A DNA stretch of 64,000 bases from Lachnospiraceae bacterium (lineage in GTDB: Bacteria; Bacillota; Clostridia; Lachnospirales; Lachnospiraceae), in contig JAETON010000004.1 in NCBI GenBank assembly GCA_021771695.1, forward strand, positions 1 through 64,000, in the 5' to 3' direction. This document shows, in pieces, positions 10,623 through 18,589 of this stretch. Position 1 is the stretch's first letter. Each line of letters starts with the position of its first letter. The notes under the pieces are model-generated. The model did not search any database and was not told the origin of the DNA. It saw only the letters and a list, made by a program, of their open reading frames with translations. The translations under genes and the position numbers were made by a program.

Positions 10623-11069
10623 ATGAAACTGCAAATTATCTGTGTTGGAAAATTAAAAGAAGATTATTTAAAAAAATTGATTTCACATTATGCAAAAGAA
10701 ATACAAAAAAAATATGCTTTTGAAATCATAGAACTTCCAGATGAAAAAACACCAGACAACGCCAGTAAAAAAGAAGAGTTAAAAATAAAAGAAACCGAAG
10801 GAAAACGTATTTTATCAAAAATTCCTCCGGACAGCTTTGTAATTCCATTGTGTATTGAGGGAAAACCCTTTTCTACCAAAGAGTTTCAACAAAAGTGGCA
10901 AAATCTTTTACAAAGCAATATTCCTTGTACCACATTTATCATTGGCGGTTCCCTTGGATTATCAAAAGAAGTGGTCTCCCGCGGCAAATTGAAACTGAGC
11001 TTTAGCAAAATGACATTCCCTCACCAACTAATGCGCTTGATTTTAATTGAACAATTAAGCCTGCTCTAA
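10623..11069 (+). CDS. rlmH: RlmH-type 23S rRNA pseudouridine-1915 N3-methyltransferase lacking the conserved C-terminal tail
   Basis: MKLQIICVGKLKEDYLKK..IIELPDEKTP..FIIGGSLGLSKEV..LSFSKMTFPHQLMRLILIEQ, then stops at LSLL. Start at 10623 is preferred over the ORF-track start at 10608 because of the GGAG RBS. Confidence 0.88.
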   Translation: MKLQIICVGKLKEDYLKKLISHYAKEIQKKYAFEIIELPDEKTPDNASKKEELKIKETEGKRILSKIPPDSFVIPLCIEGKPFSTKEFQQKWQNLLQSNIPCTTFIIGGSLGLSKEVVSRGKLKLSFSKMTFPHQLMRLILIEQLSLL

Positions 11070-11468
11070 TGCAGCTTCAAACATCCGGTAAATTTCCGGG
11101 TGTTCTTTTTTAACATTGATTGGCTTTAAATCCTTCGTCACCATTCCATGAGTTGTTTTTCCTGTTGCAATCAAGTCCTCTCCTCTTGTTACTTTATAGG
11201 AAAATTCAAGACGTACAGGTGTCAGTTTCGTAAGTAATGTATGAATCTGCAGTTGATCTTCATAAAATGCTGCCTTTTTATATTTACATTCCAACCCTGT
11301 CAATGGTGTAATAATTCCTTTCTTTTCTACTTCTGTATAAGTAATACCTGCTGCTTTGATATAATGTGTTCTTGCCAATTCAAACCAAACTGCATAATTA
11401 CTGTGATGAGCGATGCCCATTTGATCTGTCTCTGCATACCGCACTTCAATTGTTGAAATATGTTCCAT
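11055..11468 (-). CDS. Acyl-CoA thioesterase (hotdog fold, YbgC/FadM-like)
   Basis: 137 aa; VRYAETDQMGIAHHSNYAVWFELAR signature. Confidence 0.92.
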   Translation of the reverse strand: MEHISTIEVRYAETDQMGIAHHSNYAVWFELARTHYIKAAGITYTEVEKKGIITPLTGLECKYKKAAFYEDQLQIHTLLTKLTPVRLEFSYKVTRGEDLIATGKTTHGMVTKDLKPINVKKEHPEIYRMFEAALEQA

Positions 11469-11506
11469 GATACAGCCTCCCTGCTTTTTTCTTTATTGTA
11501 ATCAAT

Positions 11507-12868
11507 CTAATTTTTCTTGTCAAAACATCCTTCCTTCTTTTTCTCCCCTAAAATACGACGGTACAAGAAAATAGCAGTGCCTGCTGCCACAAATTCAGCA
11601 ATCCAAAAAGCATTCCATGTTCCATCTGCCCCAAAAATGTTTCCCATAATATATGCGGCTGGTATAATGACGATAACATATCGAATCAAAGATATGGAAA
11701 ATGACTGCACACCTTTTCCAAGAGCCTCAAAAGCTCCTGCCGATACTACAGACACGGAAGACACAAGAAATCCAACACTGATAATCCGTAATGCTTTTGT
11801 TCCAATTTGTACTGTCTCTGGATTAGAAGTAAACATTTTCATCAGTGTCCCCGGAATTCCTAAACATAAAACAGTTCCAAAAACCATAATCGACGCAATC
11901 ATCAACATGGATATTTTATAAATTTTCTGTACTCTTTCATACTCTCCCGCACCATAATTGTAACTAAGCAGTGGACGCATTCCTTGTACAACACCATTTG
12001 CAGTTAAATATAAAAATGTTTGTAATTTGTAATAAATTCCAAGAACCACAACATAACTTTGAGAAAATGCAGAAAGCAGTCCATTGAAAGCAGAAACCAA
12101 AACAGATGGAAGTGCCATATTTAAGGTTGCAGGAATGCCGATAGAATATATCCGAAAGCAAAGTTCCCGATTTAATTTTACATATTTCTTTGATAACTGC
12201 ACATCTAGAGGACGGTAAATGTAAAACCATAAATAAATAAACAATGTTGCTGTCTGTCCAATTCCCGTTGCCAAAGCAGCTCCTTGTATCCCTAATTTCG
12301 GCATTGGCCCAAGACCAAATATAAAAATCGGATCTAATATGATATTAATAATACATCCGCTTAATAAACTAATCATTGTAATTGTCATTTTACCAACTGC
12401 TTGAAAAATCTTTTCAAATGTAATTCCTGCCATAATAATTACAGAAAAGCACAAAACGATTACAGAGTACCGCATTCCCATATCTATTACTTCTTGATTG
12501 GAAGTAAACATTTTTAAAAACCAAGACATAGCCAAAAGCCCAAGAACATTTAAAATGACTCCATGGATAATATTTAAGATCATTCCCTGTGTAACTGCTG
12601 CATCCGCCCTCTCTTTTTCACCAGCTCCCAAATGTAACGCAGCCACTGCATTAATTCCAACACCAATACCAACTGCAATAGACATAATTAAATTCTGTAC
12701 CGGATATACCAAAGACAACGCTGTCATTGCATTTTCGCTAATTTTTGCAACGAAAATACTATCTACGATATTGTAAAGTGAATTGACAAACATAGAAATA
12801 ATCATCGGCAGCGCCATTTTCATTAACAATGGCAGTATTTTACTTTCTTTCATATAAGTTTGATTCAT
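11507..12868 (-). CDS. MATE family efflux transporter
   Basis: 453 aa, multiple TM segments; MALPMIISMFVNSLYNIVDSIFVAKIS, GLGPMPKLGIQGAALATGIGQ. Confidence 0.92.
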   Translation of the reverse strand: MNQTYMKESKILPLLMKMALPMIISMFVNSLYNIVDSIFVAKISENAMTALSLVYPVQNLIMSIAVGIGVGINAVAALHLGAGEKERADAAVTQGMILNIIHGVILNVLGLLAMSWFLKMFTSNQEVIDMGMRYSVIVLCFSVIIMAGITFEKIFQAVGKMTITMISLLSGCIINIILDPIFIFGLGPMPKLGIQGAALATGIGQTATLFIYLWFYIYRPLDVQLSKKYVKLNRELCFRIYSIGIPATLNMALPSVLVSAFNGLLSAFSQSYVVVLGIYYKLQTFLYLTANGVVQGMRPLLSYNYGAGEYERVQKIYKISMLMIASIMVFGTVLCLGIPGTLMKMFTSNPETVQIGTKALRIISVGFLVSSVSVVSAGAFEALGKGVQSFSISLIRYVIVIIPAAYIMGNIFGADGTWNAFWIAEFVAAGTAIFLYRRILGEKKKEGCFDKKN

Positions 12869-12898
12869 TATTTTTAACCTTCCTTTCCTAATAAAAGA

Positions 12899-12953
12899 AA
12901 AAGACTATAGATTCCTGTTTAAAGCTCAGAAACAGTAAAATCTATAGTCTTTT
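12899..12953 (-). terminator. Long two-tier hairpin between tRNA-Arg and the MATE gene
   Basis: 15-bp perfect outer stem AAAAGACTATAGATT / AATCTATAGTCTTTT, inner stem CTGTTT/AAACAG, T-rich 3' side on the minus strand. Confidence 0.75.
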
Positions 12954-12992
12954 ATTTTAAGACAACGAATATTCAATTCATCCAAAATATAA

Positions 12993-13065
12993 TGCACCAG
13001 GCGGGAGTCGAACCCGCGGCCAACAGCTTCGGAGGCTGCCACTCTATCCACTGAGTTACTGGTAC
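12993..13065 (-). tRNA. tRNA-Arg (CCG anticodon)
   Basis: Acceptor GTACCAG/CTGGTGC, D-arm ACTC..GAGT, anticodon arm GCAGC-CTCCGAA-GCTGT, T-arm CGGGTTCGACTCCCG; CCA not encoded. Confidence 0.93.
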
Positions 13066-13170
13066 ATAAGCTATATTATATTACAATAACTCGAGATATT
13101 TTGCAAGTCTTTTTTCATTTCTGTATGGCATCCCAATGAATCGATTGATAAATTCTGTTACGGAATGTTT

Positions 13171-14559
13171 CTATGCATCTTTCACTATTTCATCCATATG
13201 TACAGCCGCAATTTCAGACGTATAAAACATTTTCCTTGCTGTTTTCTTATATAGAACGTATGCAATGATTAAAGAAATCACATCAGCGGCAGGCTGTGTC
13301 CATACCAATCCTGTCATTCCCATAATCGCTTTCAACAGGAATGCAACAGGAATAAATATAATCCCCTGTCTGCTCACATTGATAATAAGGGCTGATGTTA
13401 CTGCACCCATAGCTTGAAGAGCATTCGTAAGCACATAGAACACACCAAACAATATGCTTGTAGTGAGCAGTATCCTTGAAAACTGCACGGCATATCCAAA
13501 GGCGATAGAATCCGTTAGAAATGCACTGACAACCTGATTCGTAAACAGATAGCAGATTCCGGTTAAAATCACACTCAACAGAAAGGCAAATATTAATGAA
13601 AATCTTAATATCTTTTTGAAGCGTTCCCATAATTTGGCACCTACGCAATATCCCAAAATCGGCTGAACACCCTGACCTAATCCCATACAGGCCATACCCG
13701 TAATGGTAACAACTTTCATTGCAACGCCCATAGCCGCAATCGCCATATCCCCGTATTCCGACATCTGGCTGTTAATGATGATTTGAGAAACACTCATAAG
13801 CACAGAACCGAGGGCAGCAGGCACACCAATGGCGAGGACAGCACTTGCAACCTTATCTTTTACTGTGAACTTTTTAATACTGATGCTGAGTGATGATTTT
13901 CCGCTGAGAAAATATAGGATATAATATCCTGCACCAACAACATTTCCTATTACCGTGGCAATTGCCGCACCCGCTATGTTCCAGCCAAATCCTAATATTA
14001 GAATCGGGTCAAGAATTACATTTAATAAATTACCGATAAGAGTTCCCATCATGGCTTTTGTTGATTCCCCCTCTGTTCTTATTATATTGGAATAACAGTT
14101 GGATATCAACACAAACGGTCCGCAGCATACAACAATCATCAAATAAGTTTTTGCCAAATTCCAAGTATCTGTACTTGCACCCACCAATGATAAAATAGGC
14201 TCAATAAAAACAAGCATACAAACTGACATCATAACACCAACTGCTGTACATCCCCACATACAAAACGAGGAAACCTGTTTTGCATATTCCGTTCTACCTT
14301 CACCCATAGCTCTTGATATAACAGAAGTACCGCCAATACCAAACATCGTTCCCAACGCCATAAATATTAAAAAAACAGGTGTCGCCAAGGATACTGCTGC
14401 TACTTGTAAATCATTATGTGTTTGGCCAATAAAAAAGGTATCTGCCAAATTATAGACCAATACCATCAGCATAGCTGCCATAGCAGGCAATGCGTTTTTG
14501 AATACAGCCTCAGATACAGGCGCATTACTGAAAAGTTCCATAGATTTTTTGTTATTCAT
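13171..14559 (-). CDS. MATE family efflux transporter (MarR-linked)
   Basis: MATE TM pattern. Start MNNKKSMELFSNAPV at 14559 has RBS GGAGG at 14568-14572; the ORF-track extension to 14652 would cover an operator. Confidence 0.9.
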   Translation of the reverse strand: MNNKKSMELFSNAPVSEAVFKNALPAMAAMLMVLVYNLADTFFIGQTHNDLQVAAVSLATPVFLIFMALGTMFGIGGTSVISRAMGEGRTEYAKQVSSFCMWGCTAVGVMMSVCMLVFIEPILSLVGASTDTWNLAKTYLMIVVCCGPFVLISNCYSNIIRTEGESTKAMMGTLIGNLLNVILDPILILGFGWNIAGAAIATVIGNVVGAGYYILYFLSGKSSLSISIKKFTVKDKVASAVLAIGVPAALGSVLMSVSQIIINSQMSEYGDMAIAAMGVAMKVVTITGMACMGLGQGVQPILGYCVGAKLWERFKKILRFSLIFAFLLSVILTGICYLFTNQVVSAFLTDSIAFGYAVQFSRILLTTSILFGVFYVLTNALQAMGAVTSALIINVSRQGIIFIPVAFLLKAIMGMTGLVWTQPAADVISLIIAYVLYKKTARKMFYTSEIAAVHMDEIVKDA

Positions 14560-14581
14560 TCTCAAATCCTCCATATGTATT

Positions 14582-14599
14582 TCAATTGCTTGCGATTGA
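14582..14599. promoter_or_regulatory. Palindromic operator upstream of the MATE gene
   Basis: TCAATTGCTTGCGATTGA; near-identical palindrome at 15127-15144; extra half-site TGCGATTGATA at 14605-14615. Confidence 0.7.
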
Positions 14600-14648
14600 T
14601 AGTATGCGATTGATAAATTTTGTTTTAATGCCTGCGTCAGACAGGCAT

Positions 14649-15080
14649 TCATTTCCTTTGGATAGATTCATTTACTTTTCTAAGCAGTAAGTAAAAGGCA
14701 TCCCTTTCATTTTCAGTAAGAGAGGATAGGAGTTCTGTTTCCGTTTGCTCCATCTCTGTCTCGGCGTCAGTACAATATTGCACACCTAAGGCCGTGATTT
14801 CAACGAATTTCATCCTTTTATCCTCTTTGTCCTCTGAAACAGCTACCAGTTCTTTTTGCTCCAAGCGTGAAATCAATCCGACTGTAGTAGATTGAGCTAA
14901 TGTAAGCCTTTTTTCCAATTCCTTGAACGAAAGCTTTTTCTCAGGTACATTGATGAGAGTTATCAGTACATTCATCTGCGAAAAAGTTAGTCCTTTTTTC
15001 TTCAACTGATTATTTCCACTTTTCTCCAAAATATTATGAATCTGATGAATCAATAAACCACATTTTTCTCTTTGTGCCAC
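14649..15080 (-). CDS. MarR family transcriptional regulator
   Basis: Winged-helix MarR pattern (LTFSQMNVLITLINVPEKKLSFKELEKRLTLAQSTTVGLISRLEQKELV). GTG start at 15080 with RBS GGAGGG is preferred over ATG 15104, which overlaps the -10 box. Confidence 0.85.
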   Translation of the reverse strand: MAQREKCGLLIHQIHNILEKSGNNQLKKKGLTFSQMNVLITLINVPEKKLSFKELEKRLTLAQSTTVGLISRLEQKELVAVSEDKEDKRMKFVEITALGVQYCTDAETEMEQTETELLSSLTENERDAFYLLLRKVNESIQRK

Positions 15081-15102
15081 CCAATCCCTCCAATCTGAAT
15101 TC

Positions 15103-15144
15103 ATTATATCACAACTTTCTAAGAAGTCAATAGCAAGCGATTGA
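15103..15144 (-). promoter_or_regulatory. marR promoter with overlapping palindromic operator
   Basis: Minus strand TTGACT-N16-TATAAT (125-130 / 103-108 in 15xxx); palindrome TCAATAGCAAGCGATTGA at 15127-15144 overlaps the -35. Confidence 0.75.
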
Positions 15145-15180
15145 TTTTAAATAAGCAGCAAAGCGTTTACACCCTGCCGC

Positions 15181-15834
15181 TTAACTGTTCAAAAACCGTC
15201 TTTGCCATTTTGCATTTCCAACAGATATGAAACTCCCATCACCAATTCCCAATGCTGTTTTTGCAAGCATATCTGCCAAATCATTATATTTGTCATTGGA
15301 ATGTCCTTTTACTTTTATAAACTTCACTTGAAGTTTTGACTTCATTTGCTCATAAAACTCTTTGTATGTACGTGTTCCCTCTTTATTTGTTTTCCATTCA
15401 CCTGTACACCATTTCTGGATTCCCTCATAATCATAATAAATCACCAGTTTAGAAAAATGATTTTGAACAGCATACCGCATAGCTGCCTCTGATCCTTTAA
15501 TCTCTCCTGCTACATTTCTCATAGACGCCAATTCTCGATTCTCAAATTTTTCTGCATAATAGGTTTCTTCTCCATTAAAAAGCAGTACCATGCCATAAGA
15601 AAATTCTTTTTGGGAATTGTCGTAACTTCCGTCTACATAAGCAATCAATGTATTTTCATCAATTTCCATTTGTTCATTTTGACTGGGATTCATAAACTCC
15701 TTCGCTTCATCTAATGTTTGAAAACTCTTGTATTGCGCACTGGAAAAGCCTGATGTCTGTGCCTTGCATTCATCCCATGTCTGATATATTCCGGGCTTTC
15801 TGCCCTTTTTTACTGCATAAAATTTTTTTGCCAT
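15181..15834 (-). CDS. RNase H with N-terminal viroplasmin (caulimovirus VI-type) domain
   Basis: KKFYAVKKGRKPGIYQTWDECKAQTSGFSSAQYKSF plus RNase HI core (AYVDGSYD, KVKGHSNDKYNDLADMLA). Confidence 0.93.
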   Translation of the reverse strand: MAKKFYAVKKGRKPGIYQTWDECKAQTSGFSSAQYKSFQTLDEAKEFMNPSQNEQMEIDENTLIAYVDGSYDNSQKEFSYGMVLLFNGEETYYAEKFENRELASMRNVAGEIKGSEAAMRYAVQNHFSKLVIYYDYEGIQKWCTGEWKTNKEGTRTYKEFYEQMKSKLQVKFIKVKGHSNDKYNDLADMLAKTALGIGDGSFISVGNAKWQRRFLNS

Positions 15835-16043
15835 ATTTTCCTTATCCTTTCTGGGAACAATTTGGTCTTATTTTACTATGTCTGCGGTTTATTGTAAATC
15901 TCTTTTCCACTAAAAATATAGTTATATAGATATTGCATATATTCAAACATTTTTAGAATCGTCTTTCTGTAGATATTGTTTGCAAAATATGGTATAATTA
16001 ATTAAAAATTTTGGAATATTTGAATAAATTTTGGAGGTGTCAA

Positions 16044-17711
16044 ATGGCCAAAAAGAAAGTAACAAAAACTACAACTAAGAAAAAAGTCCCAGTGGAAAAA
16101 ACAATAAAAAAAGCTCCTGCAAAAACATCTGCAGAGAAAGTTGAAATTGAGGCTGTTCAAGAATCAAAAGATGACAAAGAAATAAAAACAAAAGAAACGA
16201 TATCAGAAGAAATAATCACAGAGGTTATAGAAGAATCGCAGCCCGAAGTATACACAACCCCAAGAAGAAGTGTTGCATTTATAGGTTCAGAATGTTACCC
16301 ATTTGTAAAAACCGGCGGTTTGGGAGATGTTATGTATGCTCTTCCAAAGGCATTGGTAAAACAAAATTGCGATGTAAAAGTAATTCTTCCTCGTTACAAA
16401 TGCATTCCTTGGGAATATCAAGAAAAAATGATATACCGTGGATCCTTTGAAATGGATTTATGTGCAGACGGCAGATCCTTCTATGTTGGAATTATGGAAT
16501 ATGTTTGGGATGGTGTTGTATATGACTTTATCGACAATGAAGAGTTTTTCAGCGACGGAAATCCATACACAAATCTTATTGATGACATTCCAAAATACTG
16601 CTATTTTTCAAAAGCTGCACTTGCTGCATTAAACTACATGGATTGGATTCCTGACATTATCCATTGCCATGACTGGCAGGCAGCCTTAACACCAGTGTAT
16701 TTAAGAACATTGTTTGAGAACACAAAACTGGCTTCTGCAAAAACGATTTTAACCATTCATAACTTACGGTTCCAGGGAATTTACAATATCCCTACTATCC
16801 AATATTGGTCCGGACTTCCAGATTATGTATTTAACAAAGATGCATTAAAGGAAGGTTATGAAGATGCAAATATGTTAAAAGGCGGATTAACTTATTCTAA
16901 TATCATTACAACCGTCAGCAATACTTATGCAGGAGAGATTCAAACTCCATACTATGGTGAAAAATTAGATGCTCATTTAAGATACCATTCCAATAAATTA
17001 AGAGGTATCGTAAATGGTATTGACTATGATATTTGGAATACCTATACAGATTCCAGATTATATACCAATTATAATCTCAGCAATGTATTGGATAAGAAAA
17101 GAGAAAACAAACTTAATTTACAAGATGAGTTGGGACTGGCTCAAGATGAGCATAAATTTGTCATTGGATTAATTTCTAGATTGACAAACCAAAAAGGACT
17201 GGATTTGGTGAACTCTATCATTCCTGAAATCATGGATGAGCACACACAAATTGTCATATTAGGAACCGGAGACTCTGTTTACGAAGATTCTTTCAGATAT
17301 TATGAGAATGCTTACAAAGGAAATGTTTGTTCTAATATCATGTATGACGAAACAAGAGCTCACAAGATTTATGCAGGTGCAGATGCCTTGTTAGTACCTT
17401 CGCAGTTTGAACCTTGCGGATTGACACAATTAATTGCCATGCATTATGGTACCATACCGATTGTCCGTGAAACCGGCGGATTAAAAGATACAGTAGAACC
17501 ATATAATATGTATTTTAATACAGGAAATGGTTTCACATTTGATAATTATGATGCCGGCTTATTATTAGATGCAATCAACAGAGCAAAAACATTATATTTC
17601 ACAGACCGCTGGCGTTGGGACGAAATGGTTCAACGGGATATGGATAAAAATTTATCTTGGGATAATTCTGCAAAACAATATAAAGATTTATACTTAGAAT
17701 TAACATGGTAA
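16044..17711 (+). CDS. glgA: Glycogen synthase (GT5) with a charged N-terminal extension
   Basis: FIGSECYPFVKTGGLGDVMYALPKAL, HCHDWQAAL, PSQFEPCGLTQLIAMHYGTIPIVRETGGL; start MAKKKVTK at 16044 with TTGGAGGTG RBS. Confidence 0.94.
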   Translation: MAKKKVTKTTTKKKVPVEKTIKKAPAKTSAEKVEIEAVQESKDDKEIKTKETISEEIITEVIEESQPEVYTTPRRSVAFIGSECYPFVKTGGLGDVMYALPKALVKQNCDVKVILPRYKCIPWEYQEKMIYRGSFEMDLCADGRSFYVGIMEYVWDGVVYDFIDNEEFFSDGNPYTNLIDDIPKYCYFSKAALAALNYMDWIPDIIHCHDWQAALTPVYLRTLFENTKLASAKTILTIHNLRFQGIYNIPTIQYWSGLPDYVFNKDALKEGYEDANMLKGGLTYSNIITTVSNTYAGEIQTPYYGEKLDAHLRYHSNKLRGIVNGIDYDIWNTYTDSRLYTNYNLSNVLDKKRENKLNLQDELGLAQDEHKFVIGLISRLTNQKGLDLVNSIIPEIMDEHTQIVILGTGDSVYEDSFRYYENAYKGNVCSNIMYDETRAHKIYAGADALLVPSQFEPCGLTQLIAMHYGTIPIVRETGGLKDTVEPYNMYFNTGNGFTFDNYDAGLLLDAINRAKTLYFTDRWRWDEMVQRDMDKNLSWDNSAKQYKDLYLELTW

Positions 17712-17732
17712 GGTTACTGATTTTATAAAAAA

Positions 17733-17760
17733 TAAAACTGGAGAAAAAACTCCAGTTTTA
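17733..17760. terminator. Bidirectional terminator between glgA and the zinc metallopeptidase gene
   Basis: TAAAACTGGAG-AAAAAA-CTCCAGTTTTA followed by TTTTT. Confidence 0.9.
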
Positions 17761-17782
17761 TTTTTCTATGAATCGTTATTTA

Positions 17783-18493
17783 CTAATCCCTGTCACTTCC
17801 TCCAAATAATAAAATCAAACGAAGTAAACTTAGAAGTGCTGCCGCTGCCCCTGCCACATAAGTCAAAGCTGCAGCAGAAAGAACTTTTCTTGTCTGCTCC
17901 ACTTCTTCTCCATACATAATTCCAGTATTCCCTAAAATCTTTAAAGCTCTGCTGGATGCATTAAACTCTACCGGCAGTGTAATCAACTGAAAGATTACTG
18001 CAAAAGAAAATAAAATAATTCCAACATTAATCAATGTCTGATTCATACTAAGGAAAATACCTGCTATAATGAATACCCATGATAAATTTGAACCAAGATT
18101 TACAATCGGAACTAAAGCTCCCCGAATCGTTAATGGTGCATACCCCTGCTGGTGCTGTACCGCATGCCCGCATTCATGAGCCGCCACTCCAATTGCTGCA
18201 ATGGAATCTGAGCCATATGTTGAATCAGAAAGACGCAGCACTTTATTTTTCGGATCATAATGATCTGTCAAATTTCCTCCAACTCTCTCTACGGAAACAT
18301 CATAAATTCCAGCCTGCCTTAAAATTCGTTCTGCCGCCTGTGAACCTGTCAATCCACAATGGCAGCGTACTCTGGAATACCTGCGGAATGTAGAATTCAT
18401 TTTAGAAGATGCAATCATCGTAATAATTGCACCGATAATAATTAAAATATAAGTCCTGTCAAAATAAAATCCATATGGGTAATACATAAACAT
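17783..18493 (-). CDS. Zinc metallopeptidase (YugP family, membrane)
   Basis: 236 aa; GVAAHECGHAVQHQQGY zinc site; several TM segments. Confidence 0.92.
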   Translation of the reverse strand: MFMYYPYGFYFDRTYILIIIGAIITMIASSKMNSTFRRYSRVRCHCGLTGSQAAERILRQAGIYDVSVERVGGNLTDHYDPKNKVLRLSDSTYGSDSIAAIGVAAHECGHAVQHQQGYAPLTIRGALVPIVNLGSNLSWVFIIAGIFLSMNQTLINVGIILFSFAVIFQLITLPVEFNASSRALKILGNTGIMYGEEVEQTRKVLSAAALTYVAGAAAALLSLLRLILLFGGSDRD

Positions 18494-18589
18494 TCCCTTC
18501 CTTCTTCATATCTCTGCTAAAAATTATACCGTTAGTATATAACGAAATCAAGAGAGTTTATACTTTCTTTATAGTTCTTTCATATATTG

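Noticed and set aside
13283-13648. 121-aa minus-strand ORF inside the MATE gene
   Set aside because: Alternative frame of a well-supported transporter; Cys/Tyr-rich with no family match.
11507-14559. The two MATE genes as a recent tandem duplication
   Set aside because: The proteins are clearly divergent in sequence and only one has a MarR gene and operators; they flank a tRNA but are not recent copies.
12993-15180. MarR-MATE as a genomic island integrated at tRNA-Arg
   Set aside because: No integrase, no duplicated tRNA 3' end found on the other side, and no clear att repeats; too weak to claim.
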